Numbered from the stretch's first letter, positions 7,994-16,276 are shown. The stretch: DNA of 64,000 bases from Bradyrhizobium japonicum USDA 6 (GCF_000284375.1 NC_017249.1:6317001-6381000), one strand, 5' to 3'. Notes: generated from the sequence alone by a model not told the origin. A program made the numbers and translations.

Positions 7994-9555
7994 GAGACGA
8001 GACGGTCCGGCTGGCCCTCCCCGCCGGCGGCGAGGCAACCGAGCGGCCGATCTCCATCGCGATCGTCGCGATGGGTGGCCAGGGTGGCGGCGTGCTGACC
8101 GACTGGATCGTTCAGTTGGCCGAGAACCATGGCTGGGTCGCGCAATCGACCTCGGTGCCCGGCGTCGCCCAGCGCACCGGCGCCACGATCTACTATATCG
8201 AGGCGATGCCGCCGCTCGACGGCCGCAAGCCGATCCTGTCGCTGATGCCGACGCCCGGCGACGTCGACGTGGTGATGGCGGCGGAATTCATGGAGGCCGG
8301 CCGGTCGATCCTGCGCGGCCTCGTGACGCCGGATCGCACCACGTTGATCGCATCCAACCACCGGTCGTTTGCAATCGGCGAGAAGATCGCACCGGGCAAC
8401 GGCATCGCCGACGGCGGCGCCGTCACCGGCGCCCTCGGGGTTGCCGCCAAGACCGAGATCATCTTCGATCTGAATGCGCTGGCGATCGCGCATGGCAGTG
8501 TCATCTCGGCCGCGATGTTCGGCGCGCTCGCGGCGGCCGCTGTGCTGCCGTTCAGCCGCGACAGCTATCTCGACGTGATCCGCGCAGGTGGGAAAGGCGC
8601 CAAGGCCAGCGTGGAGACGTTTGAAGCCGCGTTTGACCGGGTCAAGACCGGCTCATCCGAGGTCACAGCGCCGGCGCCATCAAAGCAGGCCGGTCACGTC
8701 CCCTCTCCCGCGACGCCCGATCCAGATCTTGCCGGGCTCATCACAAGACTGAAGCAGGAGCTGCCCGAGCCTGCGCTCACCATGGCCCGCGCGGGCTTGA
8801 GGAAGGTCGTCGACTTCCAGGACGTCGCCTATGGCGCCGAGTATCTCGACATTCTCAAGACGCTGCACGCGGCCGACCGAAACGCCGGCGGTGGTGCGCG
8901 CGCCTATGCCTTCACGGAGGCGGCGGCGAAGTACCTCGCCAACGCCATGACCTATGACGACGTCATCCGCGTGGCCGACCTGAAGACACGCGCCGGTCGC
9001 CGCGCGCGCATCGAGAGCGAGCTCGATATGTCGCAGGGCCAGGTACTCCAGACCACCGAGTTCATGCATCCGCGCATGGAGGAGGTCATGGGCGTGCTGC
9101 CCGTGGGCTTCGCTCGCTGGCTCGGCGCGCGGCCACGCCTCCTCGGCTGGCTCGATCGCCGCGTCAACCGGGGACGCCGGGTGCGGACCTACTCGCTGCC
9201 CTGGTTCCTGACGCTCTATGTCGTGGCCGGACTACGCGGCCTGCGGCGCCGCTCGCTACGTCACGCCGTCGAGACCGCGCATCGGGACGGATGGCTCAAG
9301 GCCGCAACCGACGCGGTCGCCGCCAACTACCAGCTCGGTGTCGAGCTCCTGCAATGCCGACGCCTCGTGAAAGGCTATTCCGATACCCACAGCCGCGGGC
9401 TGTCGAAATTCGACAGGACACTGGAGGCGATCAAGCTGGTCGAACGACGCGAGGATGCCGCCGATTGGGCCCGCCGCCTGCGCGAGGCCGCGCTGAAGGA
9501 CAGCGCCGGCAAGGAGCTCGACGGCGTGATCCAGACCATCAAGACCTTTGCATGA
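7990..9555 (+). CDS. Indolepyruvate oxidoreductase beta-type subunit with C-terminal DUF6537-like domain
   Basis: A 521-residue protein. Residues about 20-200 form the gamma/beta POR domain, with I-V-A-M-G-G-Q-G-G-G-V-L near the start and S-V-P-G-V-A-Q-R-T-G-A-T after it. The C-terminal ~300 residues (from about 250) are the helical domain common in proteobacterial IorB proteins and catalogued as DUF6537. That makes it about 300 residues longer than archaeal IorB. The start ATG overlaps the upstream stop (ATGA), so both subunits are made together. Partner and reaction as for the alpha subunit; the role of the extra domain is not known to me. Confidence 0.87.
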   Translation: MRDETVRLALPAGGEATERPISIAIVAMGGQGGGVLTDWIVQLAENHGWVAQSTSVPGVAQRTGATIYYIEAMPPLDGRKPILSLMPTPGDVDVVMAAEFMEAGRSILRGLVTPDRTTLIASNHRSFAIGEKIAPGNGIADGGAVTGALGVAAKTEIIFDLNALAIAHGSVISAAMFGALAAAAVLPFSRDSYLDVIRAGGKGAKASVETFEAAFDRVKTGSSEVTAPAPSKQAGHVPSPATPDPDLAGLITRLKQELPEPALTMARAGLRKVVDFQDVAYGAEYLDILKTLHAADRNAGGGARAYAFTEAAAKYLANAMTYDDVIRVADLKTRAGRRARIESELDMSQGQVLQTTEFMHPRMEEVMGVLPVGFARWLGARPRLLGWLDRRVNRGRRVRTYSLPWFLTLYVVAGLRGLRRRSLRHAVETAHRDGWLKAATDAVAANYQLGVELLQCRRLVKGYSDTHSRGLSKFDRTLEAIKLVERREDAADWARRLREAALKDSAGKELDGVIQTIKTFA

Positions 9556-9618
9556 TTCCATCGGAGGGGACGCCGGAGTGGATTGCCGTTCGCCCCCAAG
9601 ACGTCAGGATCAGGCGAC

Positions 9619-9646
9619 TTGACTACGATTCTCAAATTGTTAATCG
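9619..9646 (+). promoter_or_regulatory. Candidate promoter for the marR pair
   Basis: TTGACT (9619-9624), a 16-bp spacer and TAATCG (9641-9646) lie about 60 bp upstream of the first marR start. GATT-N11-AATC inside the spacer is a weak inverted repeat. The 153-bp gap after the beta-type subunit gene suggests the regulators can be transcribed separately from the enzyme genes. Confidence 0.4.
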
Positions 9647-9708
9647 GAGCGAAAGACCTGCGATAATCCCTCCAATCGACGAGACATCTTGTACTCGATG
9701 GTCATGCG

Positions 9709-10203
9709 ATGCCAGCAGCACTCAAAGAGAACATTGCTCCCGTCCCTGGGCAGATCGAAACCCGGCTCTGGCTGCAATTGCTGTCGCTGCATGGCGAGCT
9801 GTTCGCGTCGCTGAATTCGACGCTGAACGCCGAGTTCGGCCTGTCGCTCGCAAAATTCGACGTGCTGGCCCAGCTCGATCGCTACCGGGATGGCCTCGCG
9901 CTCGGGCAGTTGTCGCAAAATCTGAAAGTCACCGGCGGCAATGTCTCGGGGCTGGTGCAGCGTCTTCTCGCCGACGACCTCATCAGCAGGGAAATGTCGA
10001 GCGAGGACCGGCGGTCCTTCATCGTGCGCCTGACGCCGAAGGGCGAAGCGCTGTTCAGGAAGGCGGCCGACGTCCACAAGAAGCATCTCGGCAAACGGCT
10101 CGAGAACGTTTCGGCCCGGGAGCTGGACGGTGCGCTGTCCGTACTGAAATCGCTTTCTTCAAAACTTCATACCGAGAGCAAGAAGCAAAGTCGCAAGAGA
10201 TAA
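9709..10203 (+). CDS. MarR-family transcriptional regulator 1
   Basis: A 164-residue winged-helix protein. The helix-turn-helix spans about residues 60-85 (L-A-L-G-Q-L-S-Q-N-L-K-V-T-G-G-N-V-S-G-L-V-Q-R-L) and the wing contains S-S-E-D-R-R-S-F-I-V-R-L-T-P-K-G, the family's D-x-R-(x)-x-x-V-x-L-T signature. MarR proteins are dimeric repressors released by phenolic or aromatic-acid ligands. The stop TAA shares its last A with the ATG of the second marR gene. It probably controls the flanking catabolic promoters, which share a palindromic 16-mer. Ligand unknown; an intermediate of the pathway is likely. Confidence 0.9.
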   Translation: MPAALKENIAPVPGQIETRLWLQLLSLHGELFASLNSTLNAEFGLSLAKFDVLAQLDRYRDGLALGQLSQNLKVTGGNVSGLVQRLLADDLISREMSSEDRRSFIVRLTPKGEALFRKAADVHKKHLGKRLENVSARELDGALSVLKSLSSKLHTESKKQSRKR

Positions 10204-10685
10204 TGGCCAGAGAATCCAAGAGCAGATGGAAGTCGGGTCCGCCGAGGACGAGGGACCAGCTGCAAACCTACATCCCGTATCTGTTCAACCGGCTCGCCAA
10301 TCGCTGGAATCTCGATCAGAACCGCGACCTGAGCGACCACGGCATCAACAATGTCGTGTTCCGGACGCTGTCGGTCCTGTTCATCTACAAGACCCTGACG
10401 GTCAACGAGGTCGCCGTTCTCGCGGTGACCGAGCAGTCGACGGCGAGCCGCATGGTCGAGTCCATGGTGTCATCGGGCCTCGTCAAGCGCGAGATCGCGG
10501 AGGAAGACCAGCGCCGCCGCGTCGTGGGTCTGACCCCGGACGGCGAGGCGCTGCTGCGCAAGATCTGGCCGATCATGGCGAGCAACTACGACAAGCTGAT
10601 CGAAGGCATCGAGCCCGACGACATCGAGGTCTGTGCGCGCGTGCTGGCCAGGATGGTCGAGAACATCCGCCAGAACCAGATCTAG
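10203..10685 (+). CDS. MarR-family transcriptional regulator 2
   Basis: A 160-residue protein starting MARESKSRWKSGPPRTRDQL. The helix-turn-helix is L-T-V-N-E-V-A-V-L-A-V-T-E-Q-S-T-A-S-R (about 70-88) and the wing has E-E-D-Q-R-R-R-V-V-G-L-T-P-D-G. It is clearly diverged from the first MarR, so this is not a fresh duplication. The ATG overlaps the stop of the first gene (TAATG), implying fixed stoichiometry and perhaps heterodimer formation or sensing of two ligands. It converges with the SDR gene 10 bp further on, with no terminator visible between them. Confidence 0.9.
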   Translation: MARESKSRWKSGPPRTRDQLQTYIPYLFNRLANRWNLDQNRDLSDHGINNVVFRTLSVLFIYKTLTVNEVAVLAVTEQSTASRMVESMVSSGLVKREIAEEDQRRRVVGLTPDGEALLRKIWPIMASNYDKLIEGIEPDDIEVCARVLARMVENIRQNQI

Positions 10686-10695
10686 GTGACGGGCG

Positions 10696-11424
10696 TTACG
10701 GACCGAGCCCGACGAGGCTGGTGCCGCCGCAGACGTAGAGCACCTGGCCGGTGACGAAGTCCGAGCGCTCATCGAGGAAGAAACTGATGGCGTGCGCGAC
10801 ATCCTCGCGCGAGCCGAGCCGCCCGACCGGGACGTTGCGCGCCATCCGCTCCTGCTGCTCGGAGCCCTTGGGAATGATTCCCCAGAAATTATCGGTCAGG
10901 ATCGGCCCTGGCGCTACCACGTTCACGGTGATGCCGCTCGCGGCGAGCTCCAGCGCCCAGGTCCGCGCCATGCCGTGCACGCCGGCCTTGGTCGCGGAAT
11001 AGGCCGACCGCGTCGCCGCGCCCATCGCGGCCCGCGAGCTGACGAACACGATGCGGCCGAAGCGGCGCGCACGCATCCCCTCCAGCGCCGCCTGGGTCAG
11101 CAGCATCGGCGCGCCCAGGTGCAGCTGCGCCAGCATCAAGATGTCCTCCGGCTTCGCATCGGGCAGCAAATTCGGCAGGATCACGCCGGCATTGTGCACG
11201 AGGCGATCGACGGGGTGATCACGGCAGATCTCCTGCGCGATCGCGCGCGTCTCCTCGATATCGGAGAGGTCAGCGCGATAGGCTGCGAGCAGATCATGCG
11301 TCCAGTCCGGCTTCTCCAGACCGACCGAGACCACGCGCTGCCCGCTCTCGACGAGCTTCTTCGCCAGCGCCTCGCCGATCCCCGAATTGCCGCCGGTGAT
11401 GAGTGTGGTGCGGATCTCGCTCAT
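10696..11424 (-). CDS. Short-chain dehydrogenase/reductase
   Basis: A 242-residue classical SDR. It has T-G-G-N-S-G-I-G-E-A (NAD(P) binding) at the N-terminus, H-N-A-G, and Y-S-A-T-K as the catalytic Tyr/Lys motif, preceded by V-S-S-R. SDRs reduce or oxidise hydroxyl/keto groups; in Rieske-oxygenase clusters one often oxidises a cis-dihydrodiol or a side-chain alcohol. The start lies 2 bp after the stop of the ligase gene, so it is the last gene of the operon reductase-alpha-beta-ligase-SDR. Substrate inferred only from position. Confidence 0.88.
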   Translation of the reverse strand: MSEIRTTLITGGNSGIGEALAKKLVESGQRVVSVGLEKPDWTHDLLAAYRADLSDIEETRAIAQEICRDHPVDRLVHNAGVILPNLLPDAKPEDILMLAQLHLGAPMLLTQAALEGMRARRFGRIVFVSSRAAMGAATRSAYSATKAGVHGMARTWALELAASGITVNVVAPGPILTDNFWGIIPKGSEQQERMARNVPVGRLGSREDVAHAISFFLDERSDFVTGQVLYVCGGTSLVGLGP

Positions 11425-11426
11425 GA

Positions 11427-13043
11427 TCAAAGCTGCCGCCGCTTGAGGTCGCGAAGGTCGAAGAACGCACCATCGCGCATCAGTCTGGCGACGAAATCCT
11501 TCAGGCCGCCGCGCTGGATCTTCTCGGTCGCGGTCAGCGGCAGGCTGTCGACGAAACAGATCCAGCCCGGCGCCTTGTAATAGGCCATCTGCTCCAGGCT
11601 CCAGCGCACGATCTCCTCGGCGCGCGCGCGGTCGGCACCGGCCTCCTCGGCGATGATGACCGCCGCAACCTCGTCGCCGCGCACCTGATCGGGCGTCGCG
11701 GCCACCGCGGCCTGCCGGATCGCGGGATGGCGGTTGAGGACGGACTCGACCTCGACCGCGGCAATGTTCTCGCCGGAACGGCGGATCACGTTCTTCTTGC
11801 GGTCGACGAAATGGAGGTCGCCGTCCGCATCGCGCGACACGATATCGCCGGTGTGCAGCCAGCCGCCGTCCCAGGCCTCGGCGGTGGCGGCCTCGTTCTT
11901 CAGGTACTCGCGGAAGAAGCCGTAACGCGGGTCCGCACCTGCGCGCCGCACCAGGAGCTCGCCCGGCGTCCCGACCGGCACGTCGTTGCCGCTCTCGTCG
12001 ACGATACGAATGTCGACCTCGGCGGCCGGACGTCCGAAACAGCTCGTGCCGATCTTGCGCGGCTCGACATTGGCGGCGATGACGCCGCCGCTTCCCGTCT
12101 CGGTCATCGCCCAGGCCTCCAGCAGCGGAAAGCCGAAGCGCTCCTCGAACGGCGCATGCAGGAGCTTGTCGACGCCGGCGCCGAAGCCGAAGCGCACGGT
12201 GTGCGCCCGGTCCTGCTCGGACGGCGGCGCGCTCATCAGCATCGAGGGCATGACGCCGAGATAATGCAGGCAGGTGGCGCGGCTGTCGCGGACGGAAGCC
12301 CACCAGGTACGCGGATGGAAGCGATCGAGCATGGTGAGGCTGCCGCCGACCGACAGCATCGCCATCAGCGACACCGCCATCGCGTTCATGTGAAACAACG
12401 GCAGCGGCGTGATCATGCGCTCAAAATCGGGCTTGAGATCGATCAGCCCGCCGACGTCGCGATACCAGTTTCCGGAATACAGGAAATAAGTGTTGGTGAG
12501 CACGCAGCCCTTGGGCTGTCCGGTCGTCCCGGACGTATAGAGCAGCGCACATTCGGTCGCGCCGTCACCCGTGGCGGCCGGCCGCGCGCCACCGAATGGC
12601 GCGGGTACATCGTCTTCGCAGGTCACGACCGGGATCGGCCGGCCGGCCTGGCGCGCCGCAATCTCGACCTCGTCGCGCCGCTCGGCGAGGACGAACGCCG
12701 CATTCATCTCGGAATGCGCAATGATGTATTCGAGCTCGCTGATCCGCAAATCGGGATTGATCGGCACGACGGACACGCCGAGCCCGTTCAGCGCGAACCA
12801 CAGCTCGACGAACACCGGCCGGTTCTGGAGCAGCAGCCCGACCCTGTGGCCTTCGCCATAGCCCCGGCTTGCAAAAGCCGAGCGCCAGCGCTCGACGCGA
12901 TCGAGCATGGCGCGGTAGGAAATCTCGCCCGCCGCGATGCCATAGATATCGGCGGTCTCCGGCAGCACGTTGAGGAAGCCCGCCTCCTCCCGGCGAAGGG
13001 CGGTGTCGCGAAAGCGGGCGTAGACTGTGGTCGCAGCGGTCAA
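11427..13043 (-). CDS. AMP-dependent acyl/aryl-CoA ligase
   Basis: A 538-residue ANL-family enzyme: L-L-Y-T-S-G-T-T-G-Q-P-K-G-C (residues 168-180, P-loop), E-A-W-A-M-T-E-T-G (A5), L-H-T-G-D-I-V and D-R-K-K-N-V-I-R-R-S-G-E-N-I (hinge and A8), and a C-terminal T-A-T-E-K with the adenylation Lys near 508. It activates a carboxylic acid as acyl-AMP and then the CoA thioester. The start is a TTG at 13043; no ATG or GTG fits in frame between it and the upstream stop, and the ribosome site is weak, suggesting low expression or coupling to the upstream gene, which ends 8 bp away. It may prime an aromatic or arylacetic acid. Confidence 0.85.
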   Translation of the reverse strand: MTAATTVYARFRDTALRREEAGFLNVLPETADIYGIAAGEISYRAMLDRVERWRSAFASRGYGEGHRVGLLLQNRPVFVELWFALNGLGVSVVPINPDLRISELEYIIAHSEMNAAFVLAERRDEVEIAARQAGRPIPVVTCEDDVPAPFGGARPAATGDGATECALLYTSGTTGQPKGCVLTNTYFLYSGNWYRDVGGLIDLKPDFERMITPLPLFHMNAMAVSLMAMLSVGGSLTMLDRFHPRTWWASVRDSRATCLHYLGVMPSMLMSAPPSEQDRAHTVRFGFGAGVDKLLHAPFEERFGFPLLEAWAMTETGSGGVIAANVEPRKIGTSCFGRPAAEVDIRIVDESGNDVPVGTPGELLVRRAGADPRYGFFREYLKNEAATAEAWDGGWLHTGDIVSRDADGDLHFVDRKKNVIRRSGENIAAVEVESVLNRHPAIRQAAVAATPDQVRGDEVAAVIIAEEAGADRARAEEIVRWSLEQMAYYKAPGWICFVDSLPLTATEKIQRGGLKDFVARLMRDGAFFDLRDLKRRQL

Positions 13044-13050
13044 GGCGTGC

Positions 13051-13527
13051 TCACATGAAAAGCTGGATGTTGCCGAACGGCGCGTCGAAATTGACGAGAT
13101 CGACCCGCTTGAGCTTGATCTTCAGGGCATCGCCGACCTCTACGAATTCGTGCGACGCCCATCCCGAATAGCGCTCCAGCAGATCACCGCGGGTCTCGGT
13201 GTAGATATAGGACGTCCGCGCCTTGTAGACGCCCGCAGCCGGGTCGCACGCCACGATCCGCGGTGCTTGGAGAAGATGATGGCAACGGCTCTTCGGCTTC
13301 TGGCTGAAGGTCCGCTCGCCGGCGAGCCGCTCGACCCGCACCTTCAGGAGCAGCAGATCCTCGTACATCAACGACGGCTGCAGCACCGGATCCTGCTGCT
13401 GCCATTCGAGCGGCATCCAGTAGCGCCCTTCGGGGTGAAACAGATCGAGCCAGGCCTGCCATTGCATCGTGTCGAGCAGCTCGGCTTCCAGATAGATGAA
13501 GTCCGTGATGGCCTTCTCGTCGATCAT
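13051..13527 (-). CDS. Ring-hydroxylating dioxygenase beta subunit
   Basis: A 158-residue SnoaL/NTF2-like protein of the aromatic-ring-hydroxylating dioxygenase beta family: E-A-E-L-L-D-T-M-Q-W-Q-A-W-L-D-L-F near the N-terminus (with the family's W-L-x-L-F), Y-W-M-P, Y-E-D-L-L-L-L, and C-terminal K-L-K-R-V-D-L-V-N. Beta subunits hold the alpha3beta3 hexamer together. The ATG at 13527 overlaps the alpha stop by 4 bp (ATGA), the usual alpha-beta coupling; an upstream in-frame start six codons earlier is unlikely. Confidence 0.88.
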   Translation of the reverse strand: MIDEKAITDFIYLEAELLDTMQWQAWLDLFHPEGRYWMPLEWQQQDPVLQPSLMYEDLLLLKVRVERLAGERTFSQKPKSRCHHLLQAPRIVACDPAAGVYKARTSYIYTETRGDLLERYSGWASHEFVEVGDALKIKLKRVDLVNFDAPFGNIQLFM

Positions 13528-14864
13528 TCCGCGGCCTCGACACACTTGTCCATGTCCATGGTCATGAATTTCGACCAGGCGTGGAACTGGTTTCGCATCT
13601 GTCGCTCGGACGTGCCGTTGATCACGGCCGTGACGTCCTGCTCTTCATGGCTCTCGTAGAGGCGCCGCAGATTGACCCATTGATTGCCGTTGGACTTCAG
13701 CCCTTCCTGCGCCCGCTCGTACATTTCGAGATCGTCGTGCCCGACGATCGAGGTCGGCGCGTTGATGAAGCGGTTGTACATCAGCGCCCGCTCGTAGAGC
13801 TTGTCCGGCGCGCCGACCAGGCGATAGACCCAGCTCTCGACCAGCGTCCTGTCGACCGCGATCGGGATGAAATTGCGCAGGATCTGCACGGCACCCTTGA
13901 CCATGATGTTCGGGAAATACACCGTGTTGTGCCTGACCTCGCCGAGGATCGAGTGCGCCCGCTCCTCGCCATAGGCCGCGACCATCCGGCCGAGATAGCC
14001 TTCGATGTCCGAATAGTTGGAATGGATGGAGTTGGCGACGCCGGTATGGCCATGGCCGTTCGGCCAGATCCTGATGCCGCTCTGTTCGTAGAACTCGTAC
14101 GGGCTCATGAAGGGACCGTAGAGCTGCACCGCCATCGGTGTCTCCGTGGAAGAGCCCTGCTCGCGCTTCCAGACCTTGACCGCGGTGCCGGCCGAGCTCT
14201 CATGCGCCACCATCGGATGGCAGGTGTCGGTCTGGTTCTCGACCAGCATCTTCCAATTGCAGGTGTGCATGTAGCGGATCGGCGTCGCCTGGACTGCGAG
14301 CTTCCCCTCCGGCGAGCGGTCGACCATGTTGTCGATGGTCGAAAGGCTCTCGCCGAAATAATCCTCGAAGGACACGCCTGAAACGCTCAGGCGGGCGAAG
14401 ATGAAATCGCGATAGATCACGACGTTCCTGACCTTCGACAGTCCCTCATTCGCCTGCGTGTCGCCAAAGCCGGTGCCCTCGTAGCCCTTCTTCAAAGGGA
14501 TCGCGAGCAACGAGCCGTCGGTCTTGAACGACCAGGCGTGATAGGGGCAACGGAAGAACTTTCCGGTGTTGCCGCAGGGCTCGGAGGCGATCTTCACGCC
14601 CTTGTGCGGACAGCGGTTGTAGAAGACGTGGATGGAGCCGTCGGTGTGGCGGCTCGCCAGCACCGGCTGACGGCCGATATTGGCGGTGATGAAATCGCCG
14701 GGCTTTCCCAACTGGCTCGCGTGCCCGACATAGATCCAGCTGTTCGGGAACAGGTGCTCCATCTCGAGCTCGAAGATCTCGGGGTCGACATAGACGTCGC
14801 GGTGCACTTCGGCCTCGCGCACCAGCGCCGCGATCGCGTCGGCATTCTGTCGGTATTTCGCCAT
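13524..14864 (-). CDS. Rieske non-heme iron oxygenase alpha subunit
   Basis: A 446-residue oxygenase large subunit. The Rieske site is Cys85-x-His87 (N-R-C-P-H-K-G) and Cys106-x2-His109 (F-R-C-P-Y-H-A-W). The mononuclear iron site has Asp213, His216 and His221 (V-E-N-Q-T-D-T-C-H-P-M-V-A-H), with the Asp bridging the two centres. The start at 14864 follows a purine-rich GGAGGCGAGG. It takes electrons from the reductase encoded just upstream and adds oxygen to an aromatic or indolic ring. Candidates are an indole-3-acetate-type oxygenase, a salicylate 5-hydroxylase (which would feed the gentisate arm) or an anthranilate/benzoate-type enzyme; sequence alone does not decide. Confidence 0.92.
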   Translation of the reverse strand: MAKYRQNADAIAALVREAEVHRDVYVDPEIFELEMEHLFPNSWIYVGHASQLGKPGDFITANIGRQPVLASRHTDGSIHVFYNRCPHKGVKIASEPCGNTGKFFRCPYHAWSFKTDGSLLAIPLKKGYEGTGFGDTQANEGLSKVRNVVIYRDFIFARLSVSGVSFEDYFGESLSTIDNMVDRSPEGKLAVQATPIRYMHTCNWKMLVENQTDTCHPMVAHESSAGTAVKVWKREQGSSTETPMAVQLYGPFMSPYEFYEQSGIRIWPNGHGHTGVANSIHSNYSDIEGYLGRMVAAYGEERAHSILGEVRHNTVYFPNIMVKGAVQILRNFIPIAVDRTLVESWVYRLVGAPDKLYERALMYNRFINAPTSIVGHDDLEMYERAQEGLKSNGNQWVNLRRLYESHEEQDVTAVINGTSERQMRNQFHAWSKFMTMDMDKCVEAAE

Positions 14865-14881
14865 GACGTCCCTCGCCTCCC

Positions 14882-15832
14882 CTAGAGATCCAGCACCAGA
14901 CGTTCCGACTTCGCGCGTGACACGCAGATCTGCATGACCTTGTTGGACGCCCTCTCGTCGTCGCTGAGGATGACGTCGCGATGGTCGGGCACCCCTTCGA
15001 TCACGCCGCACTGGCAGATGCCGCAATCGCCGCGCTGGCAGTCGTAGAGCACGTCGAGACCCGCGGCCTCCAGCGCCTGGATGATGGTCTGACCGGCCGC
15101 GACGCTGACGACCTGCCCGGTCGATTTGAGCTCGACCTCGAACGGCAAGTCGGGCGAGGACGATTGCTCGGCCTTGAAGAGCTCGTAGTGGATGCGGTCG
15201 GCCGGAATGCCCCTGCCGAGCGCAGCCGCCTTCACCGCATCAATCATGCCGGCCGGGCCGCAGACGTAGATGTGGGCGTTTGCGGCGGCATCGCCGAGCG
15301 TCGCTGCGATGTCCAGGCGGGACTCGTCGCTGTCGTAGTGAATGGATAGCCCGTTGGCGCATATCTCCTGCAGGTGCGGCAGGAACGCGAGCAGGCCTTG
15401 CGCGCGGCCCGCATAGTGCAAGCGATACGGGCTTCCCCGGGCCGCGAGATTCGCCGCCATCGACAGGATCGGCGTGACACCGATGCCGCCGGCGAACAGC
15501 AGCGCGGGCGCCGCTTCCTCATGCAGATGAAAATTGTTGACCGGCGCCGTTGCCTTCACGACATCGCCGATCTTCAGCGCGTGCATGAACTGCGAGCCGC
15601 CGGTCGAAGCCTCCTCGCGCAGCACCCCGAGCGCCAGCGTACCCTCGGGAAGGCCCGGCAAAGCCATCAGCGAGTACGGCCGGTCGCCTCCATTCGGGAG
15701 CGCCACGCGGATATGGGCACCCGCCTGCCATCGCGGCGCAACGCCGTCCTCCACGCCAAACACAAGGCTCCGTATGAACGGCGTCTCCGCGGCATACGAT
15801 CTGACCTTGAGCTTGAGCGGATGCGTGTCCAT
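14882..15832 (-). CDS. Oxygenase reductase, phthalate-dioxygenase-reductase/VanB type
   Basis: A 316-residue flavin/iron-sulphur reductase. It has R-P-Y-S-L-M (flavin binding) near residue 52, L-F-A-G-G-I-G-V-T-P-I-L (NAD domain) near 110, and a C-terminal plant-type [2Fe-2S] domain with Y-D-C-Q-R-G-D-C-G-I-C-Q-C-G around 262-275 and a last Cys in M-Q-I-C-V-S. It passes electrons from NAD(P)H directly to the Rieske oxygenase, so no separate ferredoxin is needed. First gene of the second leftward operon; the alpha gene follows after 17 bp. Confidence 0.9.
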   Translation of the reverse strand: MDTHPLKLKVRSYAAETPFIRSLVFGVEDGVAPRWQAGAHIRVALPNGGDRPYSLMALPGLPEGTLALGVLREEASTGGSQFMHALKIGDVVKATAPVNNFHLHEEAAPALLFAGGIGVTPILSMAANLAARGSPYRLHYAGRAQGLLAFLPHLQEICANGLSIHYDSDESRLDIAATLGDAAANAHIYVCGPAGMIDAVKAAALGRGIPADRIHYELFKAEQSSSPDLPFEVELKSTGQVVSVAAGQTIIQALEAAGLDVLYDCQRGDCGICQCGVIEGVPDHRDVILSDDERASNKVMQICVSRAKSERLVLDL

Positions 15833-15850
15833 TCAGGCATCTCACGAATT

Positions 15851-15894
15851 ATATGAATTTGCATATTTTTAGACATGTAATAATTAGCTGTCAA
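15851..15894 (-). promoter_or_regulatory. Promoter and 16-bp operator of the Rieske oxygenase operon
   Basis: On the minus strand TTGACA (15894-15889), a 17-bp spacer and TAAAAA (15871-15866) make a strong promoter. Immediately downstream is the inverted repeat ATATGCAAATTCATAT (15866-15851, minus-strand reading), which matches the 16-mer at 5804-5819 in 11 of 16 positions (shared TATGC...CATAT ends). Position over the start site fits repression. Likely regulator: the MarR pair. Confidence 0.6.
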
Positions 15895-16188
15895 TCGCTG
15901 GCGCAGGCTCAGGCTCGGATTGCAGTCCGAGGCAGGTCTCGTTGGTGCAGGAGTGGCACTGCCCCCTCCGAGGTTGCCCACGCCTCAGCGGAAGACGGGT
16001 CACTCCGAAGAACGACCGGCCGTGCTTTCAATGGACTTTGCTTGATCCGCCCGTGCGCACGGCGCCTTTGAGCGCCCGCCCCGATCCATCATGGGCCGCT
16101 GGAAGATTTCAACTCAAGCCATTAATTTTGCTGAGATATTACATCGCCGGCACCGTGTTCAGTGCCCTGGTGACCGCGCAAGAAGACA
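15895..16188. other. Intergenic stretch between reductase and catalase-like genes
   Basis: No credible gene is present between the reductase promoter and the AraC-type box; the short frames are not protein-like. The 444-bp gap as a whole holds two divergent promoters at its ends. Confidence 0.5.
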
Positions 16189-16246
16189 GCAATCGCGCTG
16201 CAAGCATAGCAATCGCTCTGGAGCGGCGAAGCATCCACGCCGCTAA
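16189..16246 (+). promoter_or_regulatory. AraC-type direct-repeat box and -10-like element, copy A
   Basis: GCAATCGCGCTG (16189-16200) and GCAATCGCTCTG (16209-16220) are direct repeats exactly 20 bp apart, the geometry of tandem AraC-family half-sites. CGCTAA follows at 16241-16246, 32 bp after the start of the second half-site. The same arrangement with the same spacing recurs at 20546-20603. It lies 31 bp upstream of the catalase-like gene. The second half-site sits where the -35 box would be, as for a class II activator. Confidence 0.6.
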
Positions 16247-16276
16247 GGGTTGGGGTAGCAAATCCAAGACCAAGCC

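Noticed and set aside
5792..8038. A 748-codon open frame antisense to the oxidoreductase alpha gene
   Set aside because: Its product is rich in His, Arg, Asp and Gly in the pattern typical of reverse-strand reading of high-GC codons, has no domain motif and lies exactly opposite a well-defined enzyme gene.
13524..15026. Longer start (to 15026) for the Rieske alpha subunit
   Set aside because: The extra N-terminus is antisense-like sequence of the reductase gene; GGAGGCGAGG before the ATG at 14864 gives a normal-length subunit.
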